64,000 nucleotides of DNA from contig NZ_JAPEQG010000001.1 in the NCBI RefSeq assembly GCF_026339735.1, positions 1,984,001-2,048,000 of the forward strand. Reading direction: 5' to 3'. The position numbers and the translations under genes are program-made. Numbering within the stretch: position 1 is the first letter of the stretch; every line of letters begins with the position of its first letter. The notes under the pieces were generated by a model. The model did not search any database. It worked only from the letters and a program-made list of their open reading frames with translations, and was not told where the DNA came from. This DNA comes from Streptomyces sp. NBC_01669. GTDB taxonomy: Bacteria; Actinomycetota; Actinomycetes; Streptomycetales; Streptomycetaceae. Positions 42,643 through 51,479 of this stretch are shown here, in pieces.

Positions 42643-43859
42643 GAGGTCCACGGTAGCCAGGCCCGGATCCCGAATCCGCCGTCGGGTTCCGGCCCGTGGT
42701 CGAGGCGGCCCCCGGCGAGGGTGGCGCGCTCGGTCAGACCGATGAGGCCCTGGCCGGAGCCGGGGACCCGCTCGAACGGTTCGACGGGCGCCGGGTTGCG
42801 CACCTCGATGGTGAGACCGTCGCCCGGACCCCCGGTGACGGTGACGGTGACCTCGGCTCCGGGGGCGTGCTTACGGGCGTTGGTCAGGCCTTCCTGCGCG
42901 ATGCGGTAGACGGTGCGGCCGGTGGCGGCGGGGGCGGCGGCCGGGTCGGCGATGCGGTTGTCGAGGGTGACCTTCATGCCGGCGCGACGGGACTCGGCGA
43001 TCAGCGCGTCGAGGGTGGCGAGGGTGGGCTGCGGCCGGTTGCCCTCCCCGTTGTCGCCGGGGCTGCGGAGGACACCGATGATCTCGCGGAGGTCCTGGAG
43101 CGCCTCGTGCGCGCTGTCCCGGATCACCCCGGCGGCCCGGCCGACCTCGGCGGGGGGCGCGTCGGGGCGGAATTCGAGGGCGCCCGCGTGAACGCTCAGG
43201 AGGGTGAGGCGGTGGGCGAGGACGTCATGCATCTCGCGGGCGATGGCCTCGCGGGCCAGCCGCTGCGCCTGCTCGGCGCGGAGCCCGGCCTCGGTCTCGG
43301 CCCGGTGGGCGCGCTCGCGCAGGGTGATGACGAGCTGGCGCCGGGACCGCACGACCATGCCCCAGCTCAGCACCAGCAGGACCAGCAGCACACCGATGAT
43401 CGTGGAGGCGGCGAACGAGGTGTCCGGGTCGGGGCGCAGATACGGTTGTACGGGGGCGACGGCCAGGGCCAGCGCACCGACGGCGGCCACCGGTTTGAAG
43501 GGCCGGTGCACCGCCACGCTGAACAGCGCGACGAGCAGCGCCCCGCCGGCCACCGGTTCGACGGTGGCGAGCAGCGTCAGGACCACGGCCAGCCCGACCG
43601 GCCACCGGCGCCGCGTCCACAGCGCGCAGCAGGCCGCGGCGCCGATCAGTGAGTCGACGAGGACGACACCGTCGGGGGTGGTGCGGTCGGCGTCGATCGC
43701 GGCGGCCGCGAGCAGGCCGATGCCGGCCGCACAGAGGAAGGCCGTGATGTCGACGGCCCAGTCCCGTACCGTGCGGCGCGCCCGGCGGCCGTGGTCGCCG
43801 GGCAGCTCGGGATCGGCCATGGCCGAGGGCAGCAGCCAGCGGTACTCCGTACGCGTCAT
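42639..43859 (-). CDS. Membrane histidine kinase (HisKA_3)
   Basis: A 406-residue NarL-partner kinase: several membrane segments in the N-terminal half (DITAFLCAAGIGLLAAAAI, GLAVVLTLLATVEPVAGGALLVALFSVAVH, TIIGVLLVLLVLSWGMVV), the phospho-acceptor motif AREMHDVLAHRLTLLSVHAGAL and a HATPase domain with NARKHAPG and GSGQGLIGLTERA. The start at ATG 43859 has a TAGTTT hexamer seven bases upstream on its strand and no Shine-Dalgarno, again compatible with a leaderless transcript; a TTG at 43877 is an alternative. Confidence 0.9.
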   Translation of the reverse strand: MTRTEYRWLLPSAMADPELPGDHGRRARRTVRDWAVDITAFLCAAGIGLLAAAAIDADRTTPDGVVLVDSLIGAAACCALWTRRRWPVGLAVVLTLLATVEPVAGGALLVALFSVAVHRPFKPVAAVGALALAVAPVQPYLRPDPDTSFAASTIIGVLLVLLVLSWGMVVRSRRQLVITLRERAHRAETEAGLRAEQAQRLAREAIAREMHDVLAHRLTLLSVHAGALEFRPDAPPAEVGRAAGVIRDSAHEALQDLREIIGVLRSPGDNGEGNRPQPTLATLDALIAESRRAGMKVTLDNRIADPAAAPAATGRTVYRIAQEGLTNARKHAPGAEVTVTVTGGPGDGLTIEVRNPAPVEPFERVPGSGQGLIGLTERATLAGGRLDHGPEPDGGFGIRAWLPWTS

Positions 43860-44005
43860 ATCGACAAAACTACTCAAGTGACGCGCTCGTACCGGCCGTG
43901 CGGGAGCGGGAAGCCACCAAAGTTGCCGGATCGGATACTTTCGGCGCCGTGCCGCAGACCGGCGGCCGACGCCGCGGCCGGAACGGGCCCGCGAGGCTCT
44001 CCCCC

Positions 44006-44209
44006 ATGAAGAAACTCTGCGAGTCGGTCGGCTTCATCGTGTTCATCCAGGGCGTCGCCGGACTGCTGCACGAATGGACGGGCTGGTTCCGGCTCTGGGC
44101 GGTGGTGCGGCGGATGGAGTTCCTCAGCGGCTACCCGGTCTTCGTCAACATCGTGCTGGTGGTGGCGGGCGCCTCGGTGATGGTTGCGGCGGACCGACTC
44201 CAGGAGTGA
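44006..44209 (+). CDS. Small membrane protein
   Basis: A 67-residue protein MKKLCESVGFIVFIQGVAGLL start, then HEWTGWFRLWAVVRRMEFLSGYPVFVNIVLVVAGASVMVAADRL, with two likely membrane helices. GAGG lies nine bases upstream of ATG 44006. No family assigned. It is divergent from the kinase gene (start 43859). Confidence 0.6.
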   Translation: MKKLCESVGFIVFIQGVAGLLHEWTGWFRLWAVVRRMEFLSGYPVFVNIVLVVAGASVMVAADRLQE

Positions 44210-44373
44210 CGGCCTCCCCGCCACAGGGAATGGATCAGCGAACGGCGTCATGCGGCTTCGATGGAAAGGCGGAGGCCGCAGTCGGCGCGGAGCGTCGGTG
44301 ACTGACGACAACGCCGCAGGTGGAGTCGCGGGAGCCCCACTCCCTGTCGTGGGGGAGGCCGTAACCGGCCGGC

Positions 44374-45291
44374 TCACGGAGCAGCGGCGGCGCGACGCCC
44401 CCAGCCCGTCCCGGCGAGGACGAGCACCGCGCCCACCACGCCCAGGACGCCGAGCCGTTCTCCTCCGATGGCGATGCCCGCGGCGGCGGCCCACAGCGGT
44501 TCCGTACCGAGCAGCAGGCTGACCCGGGACGGCGAGGTGCGGCGTACCGACCACATCTGCACGAAGAACGCGAAGAGCGTGCAGAAGACGGAGAGGAAGA
44601 GCAGCCCGCCCCACTCCCGGACACCGAACTCCGAGGCCACCGCCCACGGCGACGCCCCGGTACCGGGCACGCCGGCGAGCACGGCGAAGACGGCGACGGC
44701 GCTGCCGAGTTGCACGGTGGTGAGCGACAGCGAGTCGGCGTCCTGGACGGACTTGATGCGGGCCATCAGCAGCACGTGGAGGGTACGGGCGAGTGCGGCC
44801 ACCAGCATCAGCAGATCGCCAACCGAGGGGCTGGTGAAACCTCCGCCCTGGGTCAGCAGCACCACACCGGCGACGGACAGCGCGGCGGCGGCGAGGAAGG
44901 CTCTGGGCGGCCGGACCCGGGTCACTGCGGCCTCGGCGAGCGGTGTGAAGATCATGGTGAGGCTGATGATGAGGCCGGCGTTGGTCGCCGAGGTGTGCAC
45001 GACGCCGTACGTCTCCACAAGAAAGATCCCGCTGAGGACCAGCCCCAGCAGCCCCGCGCCGCGCCACTGCGCCGCGCTGAGCGCCCGCAGCCTGCGCCAC
45101 CCCGTGGCGGCCAGCACGGGCAGCACGATGACGAATCGCAGGACGAGGACCGCGATGACGGTCTGCGTGGTCGTGATGCCCTTGGCGGCGAGATAGCTGG
45201 CGCCCCAGACGACCGCGACGAGCAGCACGGGCAGATCGGTGAGCCAGGCCCGGCGCGGTGGTGCGAGGGCGGGCAGGGCGATCGAGGACAC
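44374..45291 (-). CDS. EamA/DMT-family transporter
   Basis: A 305-residue exporter with ten hydrophobic segments in two EamA repeats: LLVAVVWGASYLAAKGI and LVLRFVIVLPVL with TYGVVHTSATNAGLIISLTMIFTPLAEA in the first half, FLSVFCTLFAFFVQMWSVRRTSPSRVSLLLGTEPLWAAAAGIAIGGERL in the second. Drug/metabolite transporters of this type export amino acids or metabolites; substrate is unknown. It stands alone, leftward. Confidence 0.87.
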   Translation of the reverse strand: MSSIALPALAPPRRAWLTDLPVLLVAVVWGASYLAAKGITTTQTVIAVLVLRFVIVLPVLAATGWRRLRALSAAQWRGAGLLGLVLSGIFLVETYGVVHTSATNAGLIISLTMIFTPLAEAAVTRVRPPRAFLAAAALSVAGVVLLTQGGGFTSPSVGDLLMLVAALARTLHVLLMARIKSVQDADSLSLTTVQLGSAVAVFAVLAGVPGTGASPWAVASEFGVREWGGLLFLSVFCTLFAFFVQMWSVRRTSPSRVSLLLGTEPLWAAAAGIAIGGERLGVLGVVGAVLVLAGTGWGRRAAAAP

Positions 45292-45561
45292 CTGGTTTCT
45301 CCTGGCACTCGTGGTTCTCGTGATGCTCCACAGCGGGAACCATGGGGAGACCGCACCGGCTCACCCGCGGAACGATCACGGTACCGGGAGGTCCGCGGCA
45401 CCGGGAACACCTGTCTCACCGCTCGGGCTTGACCGGCGCTCATTCACCAACGGGCCCGGGAACCCGGGTGCAGGGGCGACGCGCGCAGTGGCCACATGAC
45501 GGACGGGCGGGTCATCCCGACGAGGCGCAAAAGGCCGCCCACCGGGCGGGCGCGGTTCGGA

Positions 45562-45635
45562 GGAGTTCACAAAATGGGCGCCGGGCTCGCGGCGCCTGGC
45601 ATGCACGCTGATCGGACTCCCATTTTGCGAGCTCC
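45562..45635. repeat. 17-bp inverted repeat pair framing 40 bases (74-bp element)
   Basis: GGAGTTCACAAAATGGG (45562-45578) and CCCATTTTGCGAGCTCC (45619-45635) are inverted copies matching at 15 of 17 positions. The 40 bases between them include a smaller GGCGCC-rich fold. The element ends two bases before the stop codon of the RibD-like gene. It could be a terminator, a folded RNA or a mobile-element remnant. The rest of the 346-base gap (45292-45561) holds no gene that I can support. Confidence 0.55.
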
Positions 45636-45637
45636 CC

Positions 45638-46255
45638 TCAGTCGTCGACCGAGCCGAACCGAGCCCGGCCGACGGGCCGGTAGGTGTGGATCGCGATGCC
45701 TTTGGGGGTGATGCGGGCGCCGGTCAGCCTGAACGCGGTGGGCAGCCCGCCCTCCGGGAAGAGCCGACGGCCGCGGCCGAGCACAACCGGGTAGGTCAGC
45801 AGGTTGTACTCGTCGATCAGGTCGTGCGCCATCAGGGACTGGGCGAGCGCGCCGCTGCCGTGGATCTGCAGCTCGCCGCCCACGGTGCGCTCCTTGATCC
45901 GGGCGACCTCCTCGGCGACATCGGCGGAGACGACGGTGGTGTTCTCCCAGTCGGCCTTCTCCAGCGTGGTCGACACGACGTACTTGGGATACGGGTTCAG
46001 CCGGCAGGCGATCGGGTCGTCCGGGTCGGTGACCTTGGGCCAGTACGCGGCGAAGATGTCGTACGTACGACGGCCCAGCAGGAACGCCGCCGACCGGTCG
46101 AACACCTCGGTCATGAACTGCCCCATGCCCTGGTCCATGAACGGCGCGAGCCAGCCGCCGTACTCGAATCCGCCGCTCCGGTCCTCGTCGGGGCGGCCGG
46201 GCGCCTGCATGACGCCGTCGAGGGACAGAAATGTGGTGAGAGTCAGCTTCGCCAT
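45638..46255 (-). CDS. Dihydrofolate-reductase/RibD C-terminal-like reductase
   Basis: A 205-residue RibD C-terminal/DHFR-like protein. The start MAKLTLTTFLSLDGVMQAPG, the AFLLGRRTYDIFAAYWP, KYVVSTTLEKADWENTTVV and GGELQIHGSGALAQSLMAHDLIDEYNLLTYPVVLGRGRRLF motifs are those of the actinobacterial DHFR-family proteins of the YwjB/YyaP type. Its substrate is unknown. ATG 46255 is the family start. Confidence 0.87.
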   Translation of the reverse strand: MAKLTLTTFLSLDGVMQAPGRPDEDRSGGFEYGGWLAPFMDQGMGQFMTEVFDRSAAFLLGRRTYDIFAAYWPKVTDPDDPIACRLNPYPKYVVSTTLEKADWENTTVVSADVAEEVARIKERTVGGELQIHGSGALAQSLMAHDLIDEYNLLTYPVVLGRGRRLFPEGGLPTAFRLTGARITPKGIAIHTYRPVGRARFGSVDD

Positions 46256-46330
46256 GGTCCTTCTCCTTCCGGGCCGTCCGGCTCCTTCGGGGCCGTCCGG
46301 GCGGTCATGCGCCGTTATCCCTTCCGACCC

Positions 46331-46384
46331 CACTTTCGCCCGGAACTCATCGGTCCACACTTTCGCCCGGAACTCATCGGTCCA
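46331..46384. repeat. Exact 27-bp tandem duplication
   Basis: Two adjacent copies of a 27-base unit that starts CACTTTCGCCCGGAAC (46331-46357 and 46358-46384). No variation is seen between the copies. It lies in the 240-base divergent gap between the RibD-like gene and the SDR gene. It could be a pair of binding sites or a recent slippage. Confidence 0.75.
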
Positions 46385-46495
46385 CCCGGCGGAGCTTCCG
46401 CCGTGTAGGCGTCCGTTTCCCGCCGGTCACCGTGCGGCGAACGGACTTTCCTTGTCCCTGTCGAAACAGCAGCCCCGACCGGCAAGGAGCCCACC

Positions 46496-47236
46496 ATGAC
46501 CAGCACCGACACCAGGACCGCACTCGTCACCGGCGGCAGCCGCGGCATCGGCGCCGCAACCGCGCTGCGGCTCGCCCAGGACGGCGCCGATGTGGCGCTG
46601 ACGTATGTACAGGACGAGGACGGCGCCCGTGAGATCGTCCAAAAGATCGAGGCGTACGGCCGCCGCGCGCTCGCCCTGCGCGCCGACTCGGCCGACCCCG
46701 AGGCGGTCCCGGCGGCCGTGCACGAGGCCGCGGACACGTTCGGCCGACTCGACATTCTCGTCAACAACGCGGGCATCGGCGTCCTCGGCCCCATCGGCTC
46801 ACTCACCCCGGCCGATGTGGACCGGGTGCTGGCCGTCAATGTCCGGGCGGTGTTCCTCGCCTGCCGGGCGGCGGCCGCCCGGATGGAGCGCGGCGGTCGC
46901 ATCATCTCCGTCGGAACGGCCCTGAGCAGGCGCGCGGGCGGTCCGGGCGGCACGCTCTACGCCATGAGCAAGTCGGCGCTCGCCGGCCTCACCAAGCCGC
47001 TCGCCCATGAGCTCGGCCCGCGCTCCATCACGGTGAACCTGGTCCAGCCCGGCCCGATCGACACGGACCTGAACCCGGCCGACGGCCCGTACGCCGCCGG
47101 ACAGCGCGCCGGCACCGCCCTGGACCGCTTCGGCACGACGGCTGAAGTGGCCTCCCTGATCTCCTACCTGGCCGGTGACGAAGCGGCGTACATCACCGGT
47201 ACGGAGGTGGTGGTGGACGGCGGCCACGCGGCCTGA
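46496..47236 (+). CDS. Short-chain dehydrogenase/reductase (SDR)
   Basis: A 246-residue SDR with the cofactor motif ALVTGGSRGIGAATALRLA, the NNAGIG element (LDILVNNAGIG), catalytic Ser in IISVGTALS and the YxxxK motif in LYAMSKSALAGLTK, then NLVQPGPIDTDL and the end VVVDGGHAA. Compared with FabG it has the typical length. ATG 46496 has AAGGAGC upstream. Substrate unknown; the gene is divergent from the RibD-like gene. Confidence 0.9.
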   Translation: MTSTDTRTALVTGGSRGIGAATALRLAQDGADVALTYVQDEDGAREIVQKIEAYGRRALALRADSADPEAVPAAVHEAADTFGRLDILVNNAGIGVLGPIGSLTPADVDRVLAVNVRAVFLACRAAAARMERGGRIISVGTALSRRAGGPGGTLYAMSKSALAGLTKPLAHELGPRSITVNLVQPGPIDTDLNPADGPYAAGQRAGTALDRFGTTAEVASLISYLAGDEAAYITGTEVVVDGGHAA

Positions 47237-47324
47237 CCCGTACTCCGCCCGGCCGCGCCCTCCCAGTCCCGTGCCCCTGCCCGTCCTACCCTGGTCAGGA
47301 TGGTTTCGAACGACAAGGGAGATC

Positions 47325-48155
47325 ATGACCGAGACCCCGGTTCACCCCCTCATCGACGGCCGCACCCTCCCCGCCGTCGGGCTCGGCACCTGGCCGATGA
47401 AGGACGACGCGGCGGAGGAGGCCGTGGCCGGAGCGCTGGACCTCGGATACCGGCTCATCGACACCGCACTCAATTACCGCAACGAAACCGGCACCGGACG
47501 CGGGATCGCCCGCAGCGGTGTGGCGCGCGCGGACATCGTCGTCACCACCAAGGTTCCGGGCAGGCATCAGGGTTACGAGCAGACCCTGGCGTCGTTCGAG
47601 GAGTCCCGCCGCAATCTCGGGCTCGACTACGTGGACCTGTATCTCATCCACTGGCCACTGCCCCGGGTGGACCTGTACGTCGACACCTGGAAGGCGATGA
47701 TCCAGCTCCGCAAGGACGGGCTGGTGCGCTCGATCGGCGTCTCCAACTTCACCGCGTCCCAGCTCGACCGGCTGGAACGGGAGACCGGAGTCCTGCCCGC
47801 CGTGAACCAGATCGAGATGCATCCGCGCTTCCCGCAGGAGGAGCTGCGGGCCGTGCACGCAGCCAAGGGCATCGTGACCGAGAGTTGGAGTCCGCTGGGC
47901 CGCGGCCGCGATCTCCTGGCGGACCCCGCGCTCGTCGCCGTCGCCGCGGCACACGGGGTGACCCCCGGTCAGGCCGCGCTGCGTTGGCACACTCAGCTGG
48001 GGGCGGTCCCGATCCCGAAGTCCGCCGATCCGGGGCGGCAGCGCCAGAATCTGGAGATCTTCGGCTTCGAACTGACGGCGGACGAACTGGCCAGGATCTC
48101 CGCCGGACCGCGGCGGCGGTACGGCGGAGACCCGGATGTCCACGAGGAGTTCTGA
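47325..48155 (+). CDS. Aldo/keto reductase
   Basis: A 276-residue AKR5-like enzyme. Catalytic residues are visible: Asp in RLIDTALNY, Tyr in NYRNE, Lys in VVTTKVPG and His in LYLIHWPLP. GLVRSIGVSNFTASQLDRL and VPIPKSADPGRQRQNLEIF are the NADPH-binding motifs. Such proteins reduce 2,5-diketogluconate or other carbonyl compounds. The gene is 88 bases downstream of the SDR gene and may be co-transcribed. Start ATG 47325. Confidence 0.9.
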   Translation: MTETPVHPLIDGRTLPAVGLGTWPMKDDAAEEAVAGALDLGYRLIDTALNYRNETGTGRGIARSGVARADIVVTTKVPGRHQGYEQTLASFEESRRNLGLDYVDLYLIHWPLPRVDLYVDTWKAMIQLRKDGLVRSIGVSNFTASQLDRLERETGVLPAVNQIEMHPRFPQEELRAVHAAKGIVTESWSPLGRGRDLLADPALVAVAAAHGVTPGQAALRWHTQLGAVPIPKSADPGRQRQNLEIFGFELTADELARISAGPRRRYGGDPDVHEEF

Positions 48156-48173
48156 ACCGTCAGGACTCACGGA

Positions 48174-48503
48174 TCACTGACGGCTGGGTGTGAGCTCCGC
48201 CATCCGGGACCAACCGTCGCCCTGGACCTCGACATTGATGATCTCCGGGGACACGGCGACGAGGTCCGCCATCAGGTCCATCGCCGCCGCGAAGTGCTCG
48301 GACTTCACATGCGCCTCTCCGGCCTCGGGGGAAGCGAAGGCCTCCAGGAGCACGAACTGGTCCGGGTTCTCGACGCTGTACGACCACTCGAAGAACACGT
48401 TGCCCGGCTCCTGACGGGTGGCAAGAGTGAAGGGCTCGACGGCGGGCAGCCAGTTGTCGCGCTCTTCGCTGTGGACGGTGAACTTGACGGCGATGAAGAT
48501 CAT
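48174..48503 (-). CDS. Antibiotic biosynthesis monooxygenase (ABM) domain protein
   Basis: A 109-residue dimeric ferredoxin-like (ABM/YgiN) protein. The start MIFIAVKFTVHSEERDNWL, PFTLATRQEPGNVFFEWSYSVENPDQFVLLEAFASPEAGEAHVKSEHF and the end INVEVQGDGW are typical. Related small proteins include quinol monooxygenases and stress-linked oxidases; the exact function is unknown. Only the C-terminal 109 residues of the open frame are used since the upstream part is arginine-rich. Confidence 0.82.
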   Translation of the reverse strand: MIFIAVKFTVHSEERDNWLPAVEPFTLATRQEPGNVFFEWSYSVENPDQFVLLEAFASPEAGEAHVKSEHFAAAMDLMADLVAVSPEIINVEVQGDGWSRMAELTPSRQ

Positions 48504-48655
48504 GACGACTCCTGCTCGGGATGTGCGACGCACCCAGGGTCCCATAAGCCCTGGATGCGGACGCATCGGGCGCACCCGGGGGGTGGCGGGAGCTGCCGCG
48601 CACGAAGGAGTGACAGGTGCCGCCACCCGCGAGGCGGCAGGGCCGCCCGCCCTCG

Positions 48656-49771
48656 TCAGCCGCCCAGTTCCTGGTGGCGGGCGGCCAGTCGTGCGGCCCC
48701 CTCCTCCGTCAGCGAGCCGAACAGCCGCAGCCGTGAGATACCGCCGTCCGGGAAGATGTCGATCCGGACGTGCGTGGCGCGTACGGCCTCCGGGAGGACG
48801 AAGCGGTGGTTCGTGTCGGGCTGCAGCCGGGTCCGCGGCAGGACTTCCGCCCAGTCGCCGCGCGTCCCGTCCCGCACCGAAAGGCTCGCCCAGCCCGCCG
48901 AGTTGCCCTTGAGGCAGGCGGTGTCGATCTCGACGGCCCGGATCTCCGCCTGCTCGGCGAGCCGGTAGCGGATCCAGTCGTTGCCCTTGTCGCGGCGGCG
49001 TCGGGTCTCCCAGCCGTCGTCCATCTGGCGGGAGCGACCGGGCTGGATGGTGTTGGTGGCCGGGGAGTAGAAGCGGTCGGAGGCGTCCTCGACCTGGCCG
49101 CCGTTCTCCAGCGCGGCAAGGTCGAAGGTGGCGAGGGCGGCCAGCCAGGCGGGGTCGGGGGCGACCTCTCCGTAGACCCGGAGGCGGGCGATCCCGCCGT
49201 CGGGGTGCTGGTTGACCCGCAGATGGGTGACGCGCCGGTCGGCGTCGACCGCGAAGCCGTTGGCCGCGTGGCCGCCGACGGCCGTACGGGGTATGAGGGT
49301 TGTCCACTCCACGTCCGGTGCGAGGAGTTCCTCGGGGGACGGGGAGCCGGGCACAAAGGCCGCTTCGACGGAGACGGCCTGCGGGTGGTTGCCGCGGAAG
49401 TGGGCGGTGTCGACGACGATGCCGCGTACGACGCCGGGCGCGCCGAGCCGTACCAGCGCCCAGTCGTGGTCCTCGTCCGAGGGGTGCGGCTGCGCGGCAC
49501 TGACGCCGCGGCGGCGACGCGTCTCCCAGCCGTCCATGATCTTGCCCTTGTGCCCGAAGTGCTCCGGGTCGAACTCCGCGGGCCCCGGCTTCAGCAGGTT
49601 CTCACGCTCGGCGAAGAACTCGTCGTTGGCTGCGATCACACCCGCGCCGAGCCGCCGGTCGGCGAGATCGACGAGGTCGGTGAAGGGGAAGTCGGCGGTG
49701 CGGTAGTCGGCGTACGGGTCGCCGCCTGAGTACGGGTCGGCGGCACCGGTGAAGTGCGCTGTCGCCGTCAT
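48656..49771 (-). CDS. alc: Allantoicase
   Basis: A 371-residue allantoicase with two tandem allantoicase repeats, each holding a GWETRRRR motif (KIMDGWETRRRRGVSA and MDDGWETRRRRDKGND). The first repeat has VRGIVVDTAHFRGNHPQAVSVE and the second IRAVEIDTACLKGNSAGWASL. It converts allantoate to ureidoglycolate and urea. The start lies two bases after the allantoinase stop, so the two form an operon. The glyoxylate finally produced would feed malate synthase. Confidence 0.93.
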   Translation of the reverse strand: MTATAHFTGAADPYSGGDPYADYRTADFPFTDLVDLADRRLGAGVIAANDEFFAERENLLKPGPAEFDPEHFGHKGKIMDGWETRRRRGVSAAQPHPSDEDHDWALVRLGAPGVVRGIVVDTAHFRGNHPQAVSVEAAFVPGSPSPEELLAPDVEWTTLIPRTAVGGHAANGFAVDADRRVTHLRVNQHPDGGIARLRVYGEVAPDPAWLAALATFDLAALENGGQVEDASDRFYSPATNTIQPGRSRQMDDGWETRRRRDKGNDWIRYRLAEQAEIRAVEIDTACLKGNSAGWASLSVRDGTRGDWAEVLPRTRLQPDTNHRFVLPEAVRATHVRIDIFPDGGISRLRLFGSLTEEGAARLAARHQELGG

Positions 49772-49773
49772 GG

Positions 49774-51117
49774 TCAGTGGTTCCTTTCGAGGAGGCGGCC
49801 GGTGGGCTCGGCGAGGACGCCGTCGGCTGCGATCCGCCGCCCGCGCAGCCAGGTCGACTTCACGACACCGTGCAGGGTCTTACCGGCGTAGGCGGTGACC
49901 TGGTTGCGGTGGAAGAGCTCGGCGGGGTCGACGGTGAAGGTCTCGTCGGGGGCGAGGACCGCGAAGTCGGCGTCGCGCCCGGCCTCGATGGCGCCCTTGC
50001 GGGTCAGTCCGGCCAGCTCGGCGGGGGCGGCGGACATCCAGCGGACCACGTCGTCGAGCGAGTGGCCGCGCCGGCGCGCCTCGGTCCAGATGGCGGGCAG
50101 TCCGAGCTGGAGGGAGGAGATGCCGCCCCAGGCGGAGGCGAAGTCCGGCGTCTTGAGGTCCGCGGTGCAGGGCGAGTGGTCCGAGACGATGCAGTCGATC
50201 GTGCCGTCGGCGAGCCCGGCCCAGAGCGCATCCTGGTTGGCGGCTTCCCGGATCGGCGGGCAGCACTTGAACTCCGTCGCCCCGTCAGGGACTTCCTCCG
50301 CGGTGAGGGTGAGGAAGTGCGGGCAGGACTCGACGGTGACGCGTATGCCCTCCCGCTTGGCGGCGGCGATCAGCGGCAGCGCGTCGCTGGACGACAGGTG
50401 CAGGACGTGGATGCGGGCGTTCAGCCGCCTGGCGTGCGCGATGAGGCTCTCGATGGCGGTGTTCTCGGCGTCACGCGGCCGGGAGGCGAGGAAGTCGGCG
50501 TAGGCGGGTCCGCTGCGCTGCGGCGCGGCCGCCAGGTGGTGCGGGTCCTCGGCATGCACGATCAGCAGTCCGTCGAAGCCGGCGATCTCGGCCAGGGAGC
50601 GGGCCAGCTGCTCCTGGTCCAGCTCCGGGAACTCCTCGACCCCGGAGGGCGACAGGAAGCACTTGAAGCCGAAGACCCCGGCCTCGTACAGCGGCCGCAG
50701 GTCCTTCACGTTGGACGGGGTCGCACCGCCCCAGAAGCCGGTATCGATGTGCGCCTTGGTGGCTGCCACCTGCTGCTTGGTACGCAGATGGCCGACGGTG
50801 GTGGTCGGCGGGAGCGAGTTGAGGGGCATGTCGAGCAGGGTGGTGATCCCACCCGCTGCGGCGGCGCGGGTGGCGGTCCAGAATCCTTCCCACTCGGTGC
50901 GGCCGGGGTCGTTCACGTGGACATGGGTGTCGACGAGGCCGGGCAGCAGGACGTCATCGCCGAAGTCCTGGAGCCGGGCACCGGCCGGCACCTCGGTGTC
51001 GTACGGCAGGACGGCGTCGATCTCGCCGCCGGCGACGGCCACCGCCGCGGGGCGCGTCCCCTCGGGGGTGACGACGCGCGTCGAGCGCAGTACCAGGTTC
51101 ACGTCCGCACCGGACAC
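49774..51117 (-). CDS. allB: Allantoinase
   Basis: A 447-residue cyclic amidohydrolase that opens allantoin to allantoate. The metal site is visible in [22 protein letters not shown], the carboxylated lysine in [13 protein letters not shown], His in [10 protein letters not shown] and [11 protein letters not shown] and the Asp in [14 protein letters not shown]. The start is GTG 51117 with GAGGAG upstream. It is the first gene of the allB-alc operon and divergent from the IclR regulator gene. A 17-bp palindrome lies 58 bases upstream of its start codon. Confidence 0.94.
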   Translation of the reverse strand: MSGADVNLVLRSTRVVTPEGTRPAAVAVAGGEIDAVLPYDTEVPAGARLQDFGDDVLLPGLVDTHVHVNDPGRTEWEGFWTATRAAAAGGITTLLDMPLNSLPPTTTVGHLRTKQQVAATKAHIDTGFWGGATPSNVKDLRPLYEAGVFGFKCFLSPSGVEEFPELDQEQLARSLAEIAGFDGLLIVHAEDPHHLAAAPQRSGPAYADFLASRPRDAENTAIESLIAHARRLNARIHVLHLSSSDALPLIAAAKREGIRVTVESCPHFLTLTAEEVPDGATEFKCCPPIREAANQDALWAGLADGTIDCIVSDHSPCTADLKTPDFASAWGGISSLQLGLPAIWTEARRRGHSLDDVVRWMSAAPAELAGLTRKGAIEAGRDADFAVLAPDETFTVDPAELFHRNQVTAYAGKTLHGVVKSTWLRGRRIAADGVLAEPTGRLLERNH

Positions 51118-51175
51118 CCGTGCTCCTCACTTCCGCATGGTCGGCGGCTCAGAGCCTGTCGGGCCACCGAAGAAA

Positions 51176-51192
51176 TTCAACGAACTGTTGAA
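51176..51192. promoter_or_regulatory. Putative AllR operator upstream of allB
   Basis: TTCAACGAACTGTTGAA is a perfect 6-bp inverted repeat with a five-base spacer. It sits 58 bases upstream of the allB start codon. A second similar element is found upstream of aceB (57283-57299). The remaining bases of the divergent 362-base region up to 51479 hold a small AAAAG-ACT-CTTTT hairpin (51291-51303) and no gene. Confidence 0.65.
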
Positions 51193-51479
51193 GAAGTCTT
51201 CACTCGGGATTCGAGCCCGTCAAGACCCCACCTTCCTCGCCGGACAGCAAGCGGACCACTCGCACACCCGATTGGAGATTTCCACAAAGTAAAAGACTCT
51301 TTTCGGAGAGCGGAATGTAGCATGGGCCAGGTGCGGCATCGCGGAACGGTCCGGCTGATCCCGGACACCCGGACAAACAGGCCCTGACCGGCCAGGACGC
51401 CGCACCGGGAGCAGTGGGCCGATGGGGAACCTCCCGGTAGGCTGCTGCCTTGCCCTTACGCCTCGAAAGGACCGTTGAC

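Noticed and set aside
39010..43859. Complete natural-product biosynthetic cluster around the P450 genes
   Set aside because: No core synthase (PKS, NRPS, terpene or lanthipeptide enzyme) or ferredoxin gene is visible in the neighbourhood.
48174..49307. ABM protein frame extended upstream to 49307
   Set aside because: The upstream part is antisense-like/out-of-frame with allantoicase and arginine-rich; only the last 109 codons form an ABM domain.
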